A stretch of 64,000 nt of DNA from JAEZKC01 sp046546375 (GCA_046546375.1 JBKGXV010000002.1:1-64000); one strand, 5' to 3'; positions 1 to 9,088 are shown, counted from the stretch's first letter. The notes: a model not told the origin generated them from the sequence alone. Translations and numbers: made by a program.

Positions 1-497
1 CATCTCCCTCTTCCAGAGGCAGAATGAACTGTTCCGGGCTGGATGTTACAAGACCGTTTTGTGATGGCTGTTGGCGTGTTGGTGACATCAATCCGCAATA
101 CCTGCTTGGCGGTTTCCGATGTGATGGTGAACTCCGCTTTTCCGTCGGTGGTATCGGAAAAGTATACTGTGGCTCGGCCGTTTTCATCAGTAGCTACGGT
201 GTCATCGGAGAGCCATCCGCTTTGGTGATCAATGAACACGCGGGCGCCGCTGAGAGGGTCGGCGTCGTGAGCGCTGTCTGCTCTTACCCGAATGCGCAGA
301 GCGATCGTGTCGCCTGTTCTGACATAGGCGCTGTCTGTGCTGGCAAAAAGAACCGGAGTGGCATCGGGATCCTCTACCGGATTCGAACTTATGATTCCCG
401 GATCAACCACATCGCCGTTGTCATCTTTGATTGTACAGAAAAAAAACAGAAAAGCGCTTAAGCTTGCCAGCCACAAATGGCGTGTACCTTTTCTCAC
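1..497 (-). CDS. Putative lipoprotein with Ig-like repeat, C-terminus cut by window edge
   Basis: The frame is open from a start near 497 to the window edge, giving about 165 codons with no stop. A GTG at 497 is preferred over the in-frame ATG at 503, because the AGGAGG on this strand (504-510) touches the ATG but lies 7 nt from the GTG. The protein begins with basic residues, then a hydrophobic stretch ending in FLFFFC, a plausible but non-canonical lipobox. After it come Asp-rich residues and a beta-sandwich-like segment (YVRTGDTIALRIRV, then VFIDHQSGWL and TDENGRATVYFSD). That pattern resembles Big_1/invasin-type Ig domains, which suggests an exported, lipid-anchored surface protein. The function is unknown. 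Confidence 0.65.
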   Translation of the reverse strand, partial: MRKGTRHLWLASLSAFLFFFCTIKDDNGDVVDPGIISSNPVEDPDATPVLFASTDSAYVRTGDTIALRIRVRADSAHDADPLSGARVFIDHQSGWLSDDTVATDENGRATVYFSDTTDGKAEFTITSETAKQVLRIDVTNTPTAITKRSCNIQPGTVHSASGRGR

Positions 498-543
498 TGC
501 CATTCCTCCTTATTGAAATGCTCAATGCAGATTTTTTCTACGA

Positions 544-573
544 TTGAAAATCATTCCTAATTATAGATATTAT
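544..573 (+). promoter_or_regulatory. Predicted sigma70 promoter for the DUF512 gene
   Basis: TTGAAA (544-549), an 18-nt spacer and TATTAT (568-573) match the consensus at five of six positions each. Initiation near 580 would exclude the TTG at 544 as the start of the following gene. Confidence 0.45.
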
Positions 574-589
574 ATTTTGGAAAAATCAA
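560..589 (-). promoter_or_regulatory. Predicted sigma70 promoter for the lipoprotein gene
   Basis: On the minus strand TTGATT (589-584) is followed 18 nt later by a perfect TATAAT (565-560). Transcription would start near 553, leaving a leader of about 55 nt before the GTG at 497. It overlaps the opposing promoter at 544-573. Confidence 0.5.
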
Positions 590-645
590 TGACTAAAACG
601 TATACTATTGGCGCAAATGAGGTTGAGTCGATCCAGAGCAGGCCA

Positions 646-1974
646 ATGAAAAATCAAAATACAACAGGCCTTCCCCAAGAGGGACTAAAAATCCGAGGAT
701 TATCAAAAGACTGTTTTCTTTATGAAGCCGGTCTTCGTACTGAAGACCGGATACTTTCGGTTAATGGTCAGGATGTCACCGATGAGCTGGATTTTCATTT
801 TTACGCTGCCGAGCAGTTTCTGGAAATAGAGCTGTTTCGAAAAGGACGCATAGGGGTGATTGAGTTGGAACGCCCCTTTGGCAGTTCGCTTGAAGTCGAT
901 TTTTTCGAAAAGCCCATCAACCGCTGCACCAACCGGTGTATCTTCTGTTTTATTGATCAAATGCCTCCGGGGCTCAGATCTTCCTTATATATAAAGGATG
1001 AGGACTACAAACACTCTTTTCTCAATGGGAATTACGTTACACTCTCATCTACGACAGATCAGGATTTAGAGCGGATTGTCTCCATAGGCCTTTCTCCTCT
1101 TTTCATCTCCGTGCATGCCACCGATCCGAATGTTCGGGCTGCCATGCTTCGCAACCGGCGTGCTCCGGATATAAGAAAGCAGCTTCAGTTCCTTAAGGAA
1201 AACGGAATCTGTTTTCATACCCAGATTGTGGTGTGTCCTGGTTACAATGACGGTGAGGTTCTGGAGCGCACGGTTGAGGATCTGTTCGGATACGGAGATT
1301 CTCTTTTTTCCATAGCCGTAGTGCCGGTTGGCTTGACCCGGTTCAGAAAAGAATCTTTAAGCGCGGTGGACAGGCACAATGCTGTCTCGATCTGCGAAAA
1401 GATGAGTACCATATCAGAACTTCATGCTAGAAAAGACGGGGTCAGAAGACTGTTTTTGGCCGATGAGCTGTATATCCGGGCCGGTTTGCCTATACCGCCT
1501 GTTTCCTATTACGAGGATTATCCTCAGATTGAAAATGGTGTGGGATTGGTAAGACAGCTTTTGAAGTCGGTTTCTTCACTTAAACGGAAGTTGAAGGAGT
1601 GTGCACAGGAATGCAGCATAGTGAAAGGAACTGTATTGGTTCTTACAGGCATGTCTGCGTATTCTTATATAAACAGTGCTGTTTCTGAGTTGGGTTGTTT
1701 TTCTGAAGCGGAGTATCGGGTTATAGGAGTCCAAAACAAGTTTTTCGGTGATTCTGTTACAGTTGCCGGATTGCTTACCGCTTCCGATGTCATCAGAGCT
1801 GTCAGGAAAAATGCTGCAGAAGGGATTGTGGCCGAGGTGGTGCTGCCCTCGGTGATGTTCAACCACAACGGATATACTCTTGATGGGTTTTCCCCTGAGC
1901 GGATCAGCCGTAAAATCGGACTGCCGGTGAGAGTAGCCGGATCTATGGAAGAGGTTATTTGTTATGCGCAATGA
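646..1974 (+). CDS. DUF512 family radical SAM protein with N-terminal PDZ-like domain
   Basis: This is a cytoplasmic protein of about 442 residues with three parts in the order usual for the DUF512 family. A short PDZ-like N-terminus (YEAGLRTEDRILSVNGQDVTD) comes first. A radical SAM segment follows with cysteines 94, 98 and 101 (CTNRCIFCFIDQ), and then the DUF512 domain. The reaction of this family is not established; an S-adenosylmethionine-dependent radical reaction on a 4Fe-4S cluster is expected. In-frame starts exist at 544 (TTG, inside the promoter) and 589 (ATG, leader under 10 nt). The ATG at 646 best matches the family's usual N-terminus, although its Shine-Dalgarno is weak. The stop overlaps the start of rluB, so the two are probably co-translated. 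Confidence 0.85.
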   Translation: MKNQNTTGLPQEGLKIRGLSKDCFLYEAGLRTEDRILSVNGQDVTDELDFHFYAAEQFLEIELFRKGRIGVIELERPFGSSLEVDFFEKPINRCTNRCIFCFIDQMPPGLRSSLYIKDEDYKHSFLNGNYVTLSSTTDQDLERIVSIGLSPLFISVHATDPNVRAAMLRNRRAPDIRKQLQFLKENGICFHTQIVVCPGYNDGEVLERTVEDLFGYGDSLFSIAVVPVGLTRFRKESLSAVDRHNAVSICEKMSTISELHARKDGVRRLFLADELYIRAGLPIPPVSYYEDYPQIENGVGLVRQLLKSVSSLKRKLKECAQECSIVKGTVLVLTGMSAYSYINSAVSELGCFSEAEYRVIGVQNKFFGDSVTVAGLLTASDVIRAVRKNAAEGIVAEVVLPSVMFNHNGYTLDGFSPERISRKIGLPVRVAGSMEEVICYAQ

Positions 1975-2728
1975 AATGTCGGAAATGAATTCGCAGGAAC
2001 CAATCAGAATCAACCGCTTTTTGGCCCAGTGCGGTTTGGGGGCCAGACGAAAGTGTGATGAGCTGATTCGAAGCGGGCACATTCTTGTGAATGGGAAAAA
2101 GGTGGCCGAACTGGGAATGAAGATACGTCCTGATTCGGACAAGGTTGAATACAAGGGGAAGGCTTTGCGGCCCATCAAAAAACTTCAGTACTGGGCATAT
2201 TTCAAACCCCGTGAAGTGATGGTTACCAGCAACGATCCTCAGGGGAGGACTACCGTTTATGACGCATTGAAAAGAGATGGTCTCGATGCGGATATTCTGA
2301 AGTATGTGGGAAGGCTCGATTATAATTCAGAAGGGCTTCTTCTGCTCACTAATGACGGGGGGCTGATTCATGCTCTGACTCATCCCCGTTTTCAGATAAA
2401 AAAGGTGTACCTGGTCAGGACCGGGCGAGCAATGGGCGAGACTGAAATAACCCAACTCATAAAAGGGGTGGAATCAGAGGAACAGATCCTCCATGCTGCG
2501 AAAGTGAAGCAGATAGAGGTGAAACCGGGGCAGCAGTGGTATGAGATCACCCTTTTTGAGGGAAAAAACAGACAGATCAGACGTATGCTTGAAGCTGTGG
2601 GTCACGATGTACGTCGGCTCAGAAGAATTCAGTTCGCCACAGTGAGGTTGGGGAATATGAAAACCGGCACATATCGTGAATTGACTCAAAGGGAAATTTC
2701 CGGTCTGAAAAACGCCGGTTACAAGTAA
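1964..2728 (+). CDS. rluB: 23S rRNA pseudouridine synthase, RluB/RsuA family
   Basis: This 254-residue protein would isomerise a uridine in 23S rRNA. An N-terminal S4 RNA-binding domain (INRFLAQCGLGARRKCDELI, residues 16-35) precedes the synthase domain, whose catalytic aspartate is D119 in GRLDYNSEGLLLLT. The C-terminal EGKNRQIRRML motif is typical of the RsuA/RluB/E/F family. The ATG at 1964 has a GGAAGAGG about 9 nt upstream and overlaps the preceding stop by 11 nt, which points to translational coupling. RluB is the most likely paralogue because of the S4 domain and the RRIQFATVRLG segment; RluE or RluF cannot be excluded from sequence alone. Confidence 0.88.
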   Translation: MRNEMSEMNSQEPIRINRFLAQCGLGARRKCDELIRSGHILVNGKKVAELGMKIRPDSDKVEYKGKALRPIKKLQYWAYFKPREVMVTSNDPQGRTTVYDALKRDGLDADILKYVGRLDYNSEGLLLLTNDGGLIHALTHPRFQIKKVYLVRTGRAMGETEITQLIKGVESEEQILHAAKVKQIEVKPGQQWYEITLFEGKNRQIRRMLEAVGHDVRRLRRIQFATVRLGNMKTGTYRELTQREISGLKNAGYK

Positions 2729-2769
2729 TTGGAATTCACAAAAGATTTATATACAGGGGATATTGTCAA

Positions 2770-3414
2770 ATGAAATACAAAGCGGTGATGTTCGATTTGG
2801 ATGGCACCTTGCTGGATACGATTGATGATCTGGCTGAGTCGATGAATTCCGTTCTCGCAAAACTGGGCTATCCTCAGCACTCTGTTGACAAGTACCGTCA
2901 CTTCGTGGGAGACGGTATGGTGAAACTGGCTCAGAGAGTGCTTCCCGATGCAGATGAGGATGTGGTGTCGACCTGTCTCGAAGCTATGAGGGAGGAGTAC
3001 GGGCGCAGATGGGATCTGAAAACCCTCCCTTATCCGGGAATAGTGCAGATGCTTGATGAATTGAAGGAAAGAGGGTTGATACTGACCGTCTTTTCCAATA
3101 AGCCTGACGGGTTTACGAAAATGGTGGTGTCGCATTACTTCGGTGATGAGCGGTTCAGGGTGGTGATGGGGGCCAAGCATTTTCCCACCAAGCCCGATCC
3201 ATCCGGAGCACTTCACATCTCAGAGCAGGTAGGTGTCACACCTGAAGAGTTTCTGTATGTGGGGGATACCGATACCGATATGCGCACAGCTGTGGCTGCG
3301 GGCATGTTTCCTGTTGGTGTGGCCTGGGGGTTTAGAACAGAGCAGGAACTGACGCAGGCGGGTGCCGAGCTGATTGTCAGGAAACCTCAGGAGTTGTCAG
3401 ACGCTTTGGGCTGA
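2770..3414 (+). CDS. gph: HAD-family phosphoglycolate phosphatase
   Basis: This 214-residue HAD hydrolase has the four motifs of the phosphoglycolate phosphatase group: DLDGTLLDT (nucleophile D9, acid D11), VFSNKP, the lysine of TKPDPS, and GDTDTDM near the C-terminus. It would dephosphorylate 2-phosphoglycolate or a related phosphosugar in the cytoplasm. A helical cap domain lies between motifs I and II. It follows rluB by about 40 nt with the same orientation. Substrate identity within this broad family is not certain. Confidence 0.8.
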   Translation: MKYKAVMFDLDGTLLDTIDDLAESMNSVLAKLGYPQHSVDKYRHFVGDGMVKLAQRVLPDADEDVVSTCLEAMREEYGRRWDLKTLPYPGIVQMLDELKERGLILTVFSNKPDGFTKMVVSHYFGDERFRVVMGAKHFPTKPDPSGALHISEQVGVTPEEFLYVGDTDTDMRTAVAAGMFPVGVAWGFRTEQELTQAGAELIVRKPQELSDALG

Positions 3415-3416
3415 TT

Positions 3417-3443
3417 AGCAGGTCTGCCTTTTAGGCCTGTTTC
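3417..3443 (+). terminator. Weak hairpin after gph
   Basis: CAGGTC and GGCCTG (one G-T pair) can pair around a 9-nt loop, with two further pairs at the base. A short TTT follows. It is a weak intrinsic-terminator candidate. The remaining 180 bases before the DUF2760 gene hold no recognisable gene, and a promoter for the next operon probably lies there. Confidence 0.3.
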
Positions 3444-3626
3444 TTGCTACTATTCTTCTGCTTGCGAGCCGGTTTTCCGGTCCGATTTACATTTCTTTGA
3501 CCTTCTGCGCTTTATATTTTATGTGTCACCAATGATTTACAGTGACAATTCAGTATTGGAACCGTGATGGAACACAGTACACTTTTTCCCGAAATTGATA
3601 ACCGATCACGCTGAAAGGATGCATGG

Positions 3627-4160
3627 ATGAACAGAGTCGAGCTGGCAGTGAGAACCTTTTTCTGGATTTTTTTCAAGAAGGAATTCAGGGATCAAATCGC
3701 CACCTATTTTGAAGAGGGGCCTCCACAGATTGAAGAGCAGCCTGCGCCTCAGCCGGTAATCGAGGAAAAAAAGGTCAGCCGTTCAGAAGCGGTTCAGCTG
3801 CTTGCGCTGCTTCAGCGTGAAGGGCGTCTGGTTGATTTTCTCCAGGAACCAATCGATGCCTACAGTGATGCTCAGATCGGAGCTGCGGTGCGCGATGTGC
3901 ACCGGGATTGTGCTTCTGTTCTGGACAGGGCTTTCGGGCTGGAATCTGTGGTGGAGCAGGAGGAAGGTTCGCAGATGACTGTGTTGGCAGGCTTTGATCC
4001 GGACCAGTATCGTCTTACCGGAAATGTTACCGGCAATCCGCCCTACAATGGTGTTCTGCGTCATCATGGCTGGAGAGCCACCCGGTGTGAGTTGCCTCAA
4101 TACCAGGGAACGGAGGAAGGTGCGAATGTGGTTTCTCCCGCCGAGGTGGAATTGAGTTAG
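3627..4160 (+). CDS. DUF2760 family protein
   Basis: The 177-residue protein starts with a short hydrophobic/basic segment (TFFWIFFKKEFRDQ), then a Pro/Glu-rich linker around residues 30-48. A conserved globular part follows (RSEAVQLLALLQREGRLVDF, later GVLRHHGWRATRCELP), matching the DUF2760 family as I know it. DUF2760 genes are commonly found directly upstream of two Hsp70-like genes, exactly as here, so a role in that chaperone system is inferred. Its biochemical function is unknown. The ATG follows GAAAGGATGCATGG, giving an acceptable ribosome binding site. Confidence 0.8.
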   Translation: MNRVELAVRTFFWIFFKKEFRDQIATYFEEGPPQIEEQPAPQPVIEEKKVSRSEAVQLLALLQREGRLVDFLQEPIDAYSDAQIGAAVRDVHRDCASVLDRAFGLESVVEQEEGSQMTVLAGFDPDQYRLTGNVTGNPPYNGVLRHHGWRATRCELPQYQGTEEGANVVSPAEVELS

Positions 4161-4216
4161 TTTCTTCTGTTTTCAAAGGTGCATCTTTGTTTTAAAATCA
4201 AGGAGAAAGTGCGAAA

Positions 4217-5992
4217 ATGGCATCTAAGTATGCAATTGGAATAGATCTGGGTACGACTAACAGCGTTCTTGCTTACAGAACACTCGAGGATGAATCGGAG
4301 ATCAAGCTTCTGGAAGTTCCTCAACTGGTAGCTGCATCCACAGTAGAAAACAAAAATTCTCTTCCCTCCTTTTGTTATCTGGCAACAGAGGCTGAAAGTG
4401 AAAAGGAGGTCTACAGTGTGCCCTGGGATGGAAACAGGGATTTTGCTGTGGGGGAATTGGCGCGCCGTCAGTCAGCCGACGTCCCCACCAGAACCGTTGC
4501 GGCAGCCAAGTCATGGCTTGCGCATTCCAAAGTGGACAGAAGATCGCCCATTCTTCCCTGGAACGCGCCCTCAGACGTGAACAAAATTTCACCTGTCGAG
4601 GCTTCCAGGCGCTACTTGGCGCACTTGGTCGATGTATGGAACCAGAGTTTCCCCGATGATTCTCTCAGCGAGCAGCAGGTGGTGCTTACGGTTCCTGCTT
4701 CATTTGATGCCAGTGCCCGTGAGCTCACTATGGAGGCCGCCAGGCTGGCCGGTCTTCCTCAGGATCTGGTTCTGCTTGAGGAGCCTCAGGCTGCGGTTTA
4801 TTCCTGGCTTGCCCATGCGGGTGATGAGTGGCGCAGCAAACTGAAAGTGGGTGATAATCTTCTTATCTTTGATGTCGGAGGAGGGACTACCGATTTCACT
4901 CTTATCGGGGTTGAGGATGAGGAGGGTGATCTTGCGTTGAAGCGAATCGCAGTGGGAAACCATATCCTTGTGGGCGGAGACAATATGGATCTCACGCTTG
5001 CTCATGTGGCCAAAGGCGTGTTCTCCGATCAGGGTGTTAATCTTGATCCGTGGCAATCTGTTGCGCTCTGGCATTCCTGCCGTCATGCAAAGGAGCAGCT
5101 TTTGGCTATAGGCGGTCCGGAAACTCACCCCGTGACAGTTCTGGGCCGAGGCTCCAAACTTATCGGGGGTACGATTTCAGCTGATCTGACATCAGAGCAG
5201 GCAAAAAGCGTGTTGGTGGATGGCTTCTTTCCGGTGTGTGAAGCGGATGCGGTTCCCACCCGCAGACCGGCATCCGGGTTCAGACAACTGGGACTTCCTT
5301 TTGAATCCGATACGGCTATCACCCGACATCTGGCTCATTTTCTCAGAATGCAGGGACAGAACGGAGTGTCCGTACATCCATCGCATGTTCTTTTCAACGG
5401 GGGAGTGTTCAAGGCGGATGTGTTCAGGATGCGTTCTCTTGAGGTGATTCAGTCCTGGTTTGGAAAGGATGTGGATCCTCTTGAACAGAATCCGGATCTT
5501 GACTATGCGGTGGCAAAGGGGGCGGCATATTATGCTTTTGTGAAACAGAGCAGGGGTTTGCGTATCAGAGGCGGTACAGCCCGTTCCTACTATGTCGGAA
5601 TAGAGACCGCCGGACCTGCGGTGCCCGGTTTGGAACGGCCGCTCAGCGCACTTTGTGTGGTTCCTTTCGGTATGGAGGAGGGGACTCAGATCGATGTGCC
5701 AAGCGAGGAGATCGGACTTGTGGTGGGAGAGCCTGCCAAGTTCCGTTTTTTCAGTTCCTCGGTGCGCAAACAGGATGCTCCCGGAAATCTGATTGAACAT
5801 TACGATGATAACGAAATGCAGGAAACAGATTCTCTGGAAGCAAATCTGCCGGGTGATGAAAGGTTTACTGAAGGATATGTGCCGGTTACGTTTCAGTCGA
5901 AGATAACCGAGCTTGGCGTATTTGAACTCTGGTGCAAAAGCACCGTTTCTGACGATTCGTGGAAATTGGAATTCAGTGTTCGGGAAAGTTAA
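4217..5992 (+). CDS. Hsp70-like ATPase (first of a tandem pair)
   Basis: This 591-residue protein carries an actin/Hsp70 ATPase fold: phosphate-1 loop IGIDLGTTNSVLAY at residues 7-20, a VVLTVPASFD segment, an EEPQAAVYSW connection and phosphate-2 loop IFDVGGGTTDFTL. It diverges strongly from DnaK, and I see no canonical DnaK substrate-binding domain or lid. It therefore belongs to the DUF2760-associated Hsp70-like group rather than dnaK. An AGGAGAAAG lies upstream of the ATG. The stop overlaps the next gene's start as TAATG, so the two Hsp70-like proteins are likely made in fixed ratio and may act as a pair. Clients are unknown. Confidence 0.85.
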   Translation: MASKYAIGIDLGTTNSVLAYRTLEDESEIKLLEVPQLVAASTVENKNSLPSFCYLATEAESEKEVYSVPWDGNRDFAVGELARRQSADVPTRTVAAAKSWLAHSKVDRRSPILPWNAPSDVNKISPVEASRRYLAHLVDVWNQSFPDDSLSEQQVVLTVPASFDASARELTMEAARLAGLPQDLVLLEEPQAAVYSWLAHAGDEWRSKLKVGDNLLIFDVGGGTTDFTLIGVEDEEGDLALKRIAVGNHILVGGDNMDLTLAHVAKGVFSDQGVNLDPWQSVALWHSCRHAKEQLLAIGGPETHPVTVLGRGSKLIGGTISADLTSEQAKSVLVDGFFPVCEADAVPTRRPASGFRQLGLPFESDTAITRHLAHFLRMQGQNGVSVHPSHVLFNGGVFKADVFRMRSLEVIQSWFGKDVDPLEQNPDLDYAVAKGAAYYAFVKQSRGLRIRGGTARSYYVGIETAGPAVPGLERPLSALCVVPFGMEEGTQIDVPSEEIGLVVGEPAKFRFFSSSVRKQDAPGNLIEHYDDNEMQETDSLEANLPGDERFTEGYVPVTFQSKITELGVFELWCKSTVSDDSWKLEFSVRES

Positions 5993-8814
5993 TGAATCAG
6001 GAACAGGAACAAGAACAGAAAAGCCGTTATATAGTGGGAATAGATCTTGGTACGACCAATTCTGCTGTATCGTATGTCGATTCCTCTGCAAAAAATCCCA
6101 GAATAGAGGATTTCCCGGTTCTTCAGGTGGTGGCACCGGGGGAATATGACAGACGGGATCTTTTTCCCTCTTTTCATTATGAAGCGTCACAGGAGGAGTT
6201 CGCTCCCGGGGCACTGAATCTGCCCTGGGAGGAGGGCAACACGCGTAACACCACCGGAGTGTTTGCGCGCAATCATGGCGCTAAGGTCCCGGGGCGTCTG
6301 GTAGTGTCGGCCAAATCGTGGCTGAGCCACTCCGGAGTGGACCGTACTGCTCCGCTTCTTCCATGGCATGCGGTTTCCGATGCGGACAAGATATCGCCGG
6401 TGGAGGCAAGTTCGCGCTACATAGCTCATGTCCGTGAAGCCTGGAATTATGAACATCCCGATGAGCCGCTTGAAAATCAGGAAGTCATTCTCACAGTACC
6501 TGCCTCTTTTGATGAAATCGCACGGGAGCTTACAGTCAAAGCTGCAGGCAGTGCGGGACTTACCAATATCGTGCTTCTCGAGGAGCCTCAATCCGCCTTT
6601 TATTCCTGGATCAACAGGCACAGTTCCGACTGGCAGTCCAGGGTGGAAGCCGGGCAGAAAATTCTTATCTGTGATATCGGGGGTGGTACAACCGATTTCA
6701 CGCTCATAGAGGTGCGTCCGGAGGGTGCGGGAGTGCGCTTTCACAGAATTGCTGTAGGGGAGCATCTGATTCTGGGCGGTGATAATCTGGATCTCGCTCT
6801 TGCCTATCATACTGAAAAGAAAATACTTGAGGGTAAAAGGCTTTCACCGCGTCAGTTCACTGCGCTGGTACGCAGCTGTCAGTTTGCAAAGGAAAGCCTG
6901 CTGAGTGAGAATCCCCCCGATCAGGTTCCGGTTTCCATTCCCGGGAGCGGATCATCGCTCATCGGAGGAGCTGTTCAGTCCCAGATAACAAGAGAGGAAG
7001 CCGAAGAGATCCTGATTGACGGCTTTTTACCTTATGTCCAGATCAATGAAAAGCCTGCGGAGCTTCAGTCCGGTTTTCAGGAATTTGGCCTTCCCTATGC
7101 GCCCGATCCGGCCATCACCAAATACCTCTCCTCGTTTCTTACAGCTCACGGAGGGGAGAATTTGGAGGATATAAGGCCCGATATCGTTCTTTTCAACGGC
7201 GGGGTGCTTACATCCGATATAATACGGAAGAGAATTCTCGATGTCCTGAGCAGCTGGTTCAGCAAAGATGATCCCAACTGGTCACCTCAGGTGCTCCAGA
7301 ACAAGCGCCCCGAGCTGGCGGTGAGCCGGGGGGCATCCTATTTCGGATTGGTGCGGAGAGGGTTGGGGGTGAAGATATCTGCAGGCCTTGCCCGCTCATA
7401 TTATATAGGTGTGGAAACAAAGGCGGGGGAGTCAGCCGCACTGCAGGCTCTCTGTCTTGCTCCGGCTGGACTACAGGAAGGCGAGAGTGTGGACATCAGT
7501 GAAAGGACCTTCGACCTTCTCATACGGCAGCCTGTGGAATTCCCTCTTTACGTATCGAGTATCAGAACTGTTGACAAACCTGGTGATATGGTGGATATTG
7601 ATCCGCTGGAGATGCATTCTCTTCCACCTATCCGTACGGTGCTGAAATCCGGCAAGGGCATGGAGGCGAAAAGGGTGACAGTCATGCTTCATGCCCGACT
7701 CACAGAAATCGGCACGTTGGATCTGTGGTGTTCGGAAAGGGGAGGTAACAGAAGCTGGAAACTTCAGTTCGATGTGCGTTCTGCGACCCGTACCGACATA
7801 TCGGCTCATATCGGCGCAGGAGAAACTGCGGGTTTTCTTGATGTGGATACGGTCGAGGGGTGTAAGGATCTGATTGTGAATACGTTCCGCACCGATGCAG
7901 CTCGGGAGGGAGATCCCCGCAATCTGGTCAAGCGCCTTGAAGCTCTTTGCGGTATGGATCGTACTCAGTGGCCCCCCTCTTTTCTGAGATCGCTCTGGGA
8001 GGTGGTGCTGGACAATGAAGAGGGACGCAAAATAGATCCGTTGTATGAAACCAGGTGGCTTAATCTTTTAGGATTCACGCTGAGGCCGGGCTACGGAGTT
8101 GCTGTGGACGACTGGAGGGTGAAGCAGACCTGGCAGATTTATCGCCTGGGAGTGATTCACTCCCGCAATCAGGCCTGCACCGCCGAGTGGCGGATTCTCT
8201 GGAGACGGATTGCCGGAGGGCTTACTCAGGGGCAGCAGCGCACTCTTGCGCAGCCTCTTATGAGTTCTCTGAGGAAAATGTCCCGTAAACCAGAAGACAA
8301 AGGAAGAAAAAAACAGGGTAAACGGGACGGAGAACGGTTCGGGGTGCATGAGCTGGCAGAGATCTGGCGCATGCTTGCCTCTCTGGAGCACCTCTCCTCT
8401 CAAGCCAAAAAAGAGCTGGGTGAAATGGCTCTGAATCTGATCGGCAGAAAGGATTCTGTGGCAGATGCTGCGGTGTGGGCATTGGGCAGGTTGGGATCCA
8501 GAGTACCTATGTACGGCCCACTTAACGAACTGGTGGATGTCGAGACTGTTGAGGGGTGGGCTGATCAGCTGATGAAAAATGCCCGGCCCGGGATCACCCT
8601 GTCATTCAGTCTGGTGCTCATGACACGTCTGACCAACGACCGTTACCGGGATGTTGGTGAGCGGGTCAGGGCTGATGTGGTTAATTTTCTGCGCGCATAT
8701 GATGTGCCTCATCATTATTCAATACTGGTTTCAGAGGGGGGGAAGCTTGATGAGGAGGAGCAGAGCGCGGCTTTTGGAGAACAGCTTCCGCGGGGTCTGA
8801 GGATCAGCGGTTGA
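5992..8814 (+). CDS. Hsp70-like ATPase with C-terminal DUF3731-type extension
   Basis: The ATG lies in the TAATG overlap with the previous stop; a longer in-frame start at 5959 sits inside that gene and is not used. The 940-residue product repeats the Hsp70-like plan of its neighbour (VGIDLGTTNSAVSYVDSS, VILTVPASFD, CDIGGGTTDFTLIEV). It then adds about 330 helical, Trp-rich residues (LWRRIAGGLTQGQQR, LAEIWRMLASLEHLS), assigned to DUF3731. The two proteins are clear paralogues along the first 590 residues. A basic linker (RKPEDKGRKKQGKRDGER) interrupts the extension. The role of the DUF3731 region is unknown; substrate or partner binding is a guess. A shared ATPase-based chaperone function is inferred from the fold. 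Confidence 0.85.
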   Translation: MNQEQEQEQKSRYIVGIDLGTTNSAVSYVDSSAKNPRIEDFPVLQVVAPGEYDRRDLFPSFHYEASQEEFAPGALNLPWEEGNTRNTTGVFARNHGAKVPGRLVVSAKSWLSHSGVDRTAPLLPWHAVSDADKISPVEASSRYIAHVREAWNYEHPDEPLENQEVILTVPASFDEIARELTVKAAGSAGLTNIVLLEEPQSAFYSWINRHSSDWQSRVEAGQKILICDIGGGTTDFTLIEVRPEGAGVRFHRIAVGEHLILGGDNLDLALAYHTEKKILEGKRLSPRQFTALVRSCQFAKESLLSENPPDQVPVSIPGSGSSLIGGAVQSQITREEAEEILIDGFLPYVQINEKPAELQSGFQEFGLPYAPDPAITKYLSSFLTAHGGENLEDIRPDIVLFNGGVLTSDIIRKRILDVLSSWFSKDDPNWSPQVLQNKRPELAVSRGASYFGLVRRGLGVKISAGLARSYYIGVETKAGESAALQALCLAPAGLQEGESVDISERTFDLLIRQPVEFPLYVSSIRTVDKPGDMVDIDPLEMHSLPPIRTVLKSGKGMEAKRVTVMLHARLTEIGTLDLWCSERGGNRSWKLQFDVRSATRTDISAHIGAGETAGFLDVDTVEGCKDLIVNTFRTDAAREGDPRNLVKRLEALCGMDRTQWPPSFLRSLWEVVLDNEEGRKIDPLYETRWLNLLGFTLRPGYGVAVDDWRVKQTWQIYRLGVIHSRNQACTAEWRILWRRIAGGLTQGQQRTLAQPLMSSLRKMSRKPEDKGRKKQGKRDGERFGVHELAEIWRMLASLEHLSSQAKKELGEMALNLIGRKDSVADAAVWALGRLGSRVPMYGPLNELVDVETVEGWADQLMKNARPGITLSFSLVLMTRLTNDRYRDVGERVRADVVNFLRAYDVPHHYSILVSEGGKLDEEEQSAAFGEQLPRGLRISG

Positions 8815-9088
8815 TCGTTGTCGCGTTTCTAAGCAGGTGTGCAATTTACTGATTCTTTGGTAGAGATCATATTCCACTGATTCAGGGTTCCTCCAGAAAA
8901 AGTGTCCGTTCCATGTATGGGTATGGAGCTGAAGCTTCACTGTTCGGCTATGATCTTCTGCTTATGGAAAAATTTGCAATTTGTGATTCTGCGTAATTCA
9001 AAAGGTGAAAACCTGCATGGTGAATTCATCGGAAAAACCCTGATTCCCTGGTTGCAGGAAACCGGGGTGACTGAAATACAAAGGTGAA
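8815..9088. other. Intergenic stretch with two short unassigned reading frames
   Basis: No confident gene is present. One frame reads GRDHIPLIQG... to FGYDLLLMEKFAICDSA and then stops. A second, from a GTG at 8902, covers 61 codons ending IPWLQETGVTEIQR just before the terminator. The two frames look as if they could be one reading frame split by a shift near 8990, which would make this a decayed gene remnant. No family could be named and neither frame has a good ribosome binding site. Confidence 0.3.

Noticed and set aside
24..461. 145-codon plus-strand frame at the left edge
   Set aside because: The opposite strand encodes a lipoprotein-like sequence with signal peptide and a strong Shine-Dalgarno; this frame is its shadow.
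544..645. N-terminal extension of the DUF512 protein from TTG 544 or ATG 589
   Set aside because: 544 lies in the -35 box and 589 would leave almost no leader; the added residues lie outside the recognisable family region.
1576..2178. 200-codon minus-strand frame
   Set aside because: It is antisense to the DUF512 and rluB genes, both clearly real, and shows no motif.
5192..6214. 340-codon minus-strand frame
   Set aside because: It is antisense to the junction of the two Hsp70-like genes, has His/Pro/Arg-rich low-quality sequence and no family resemblance.
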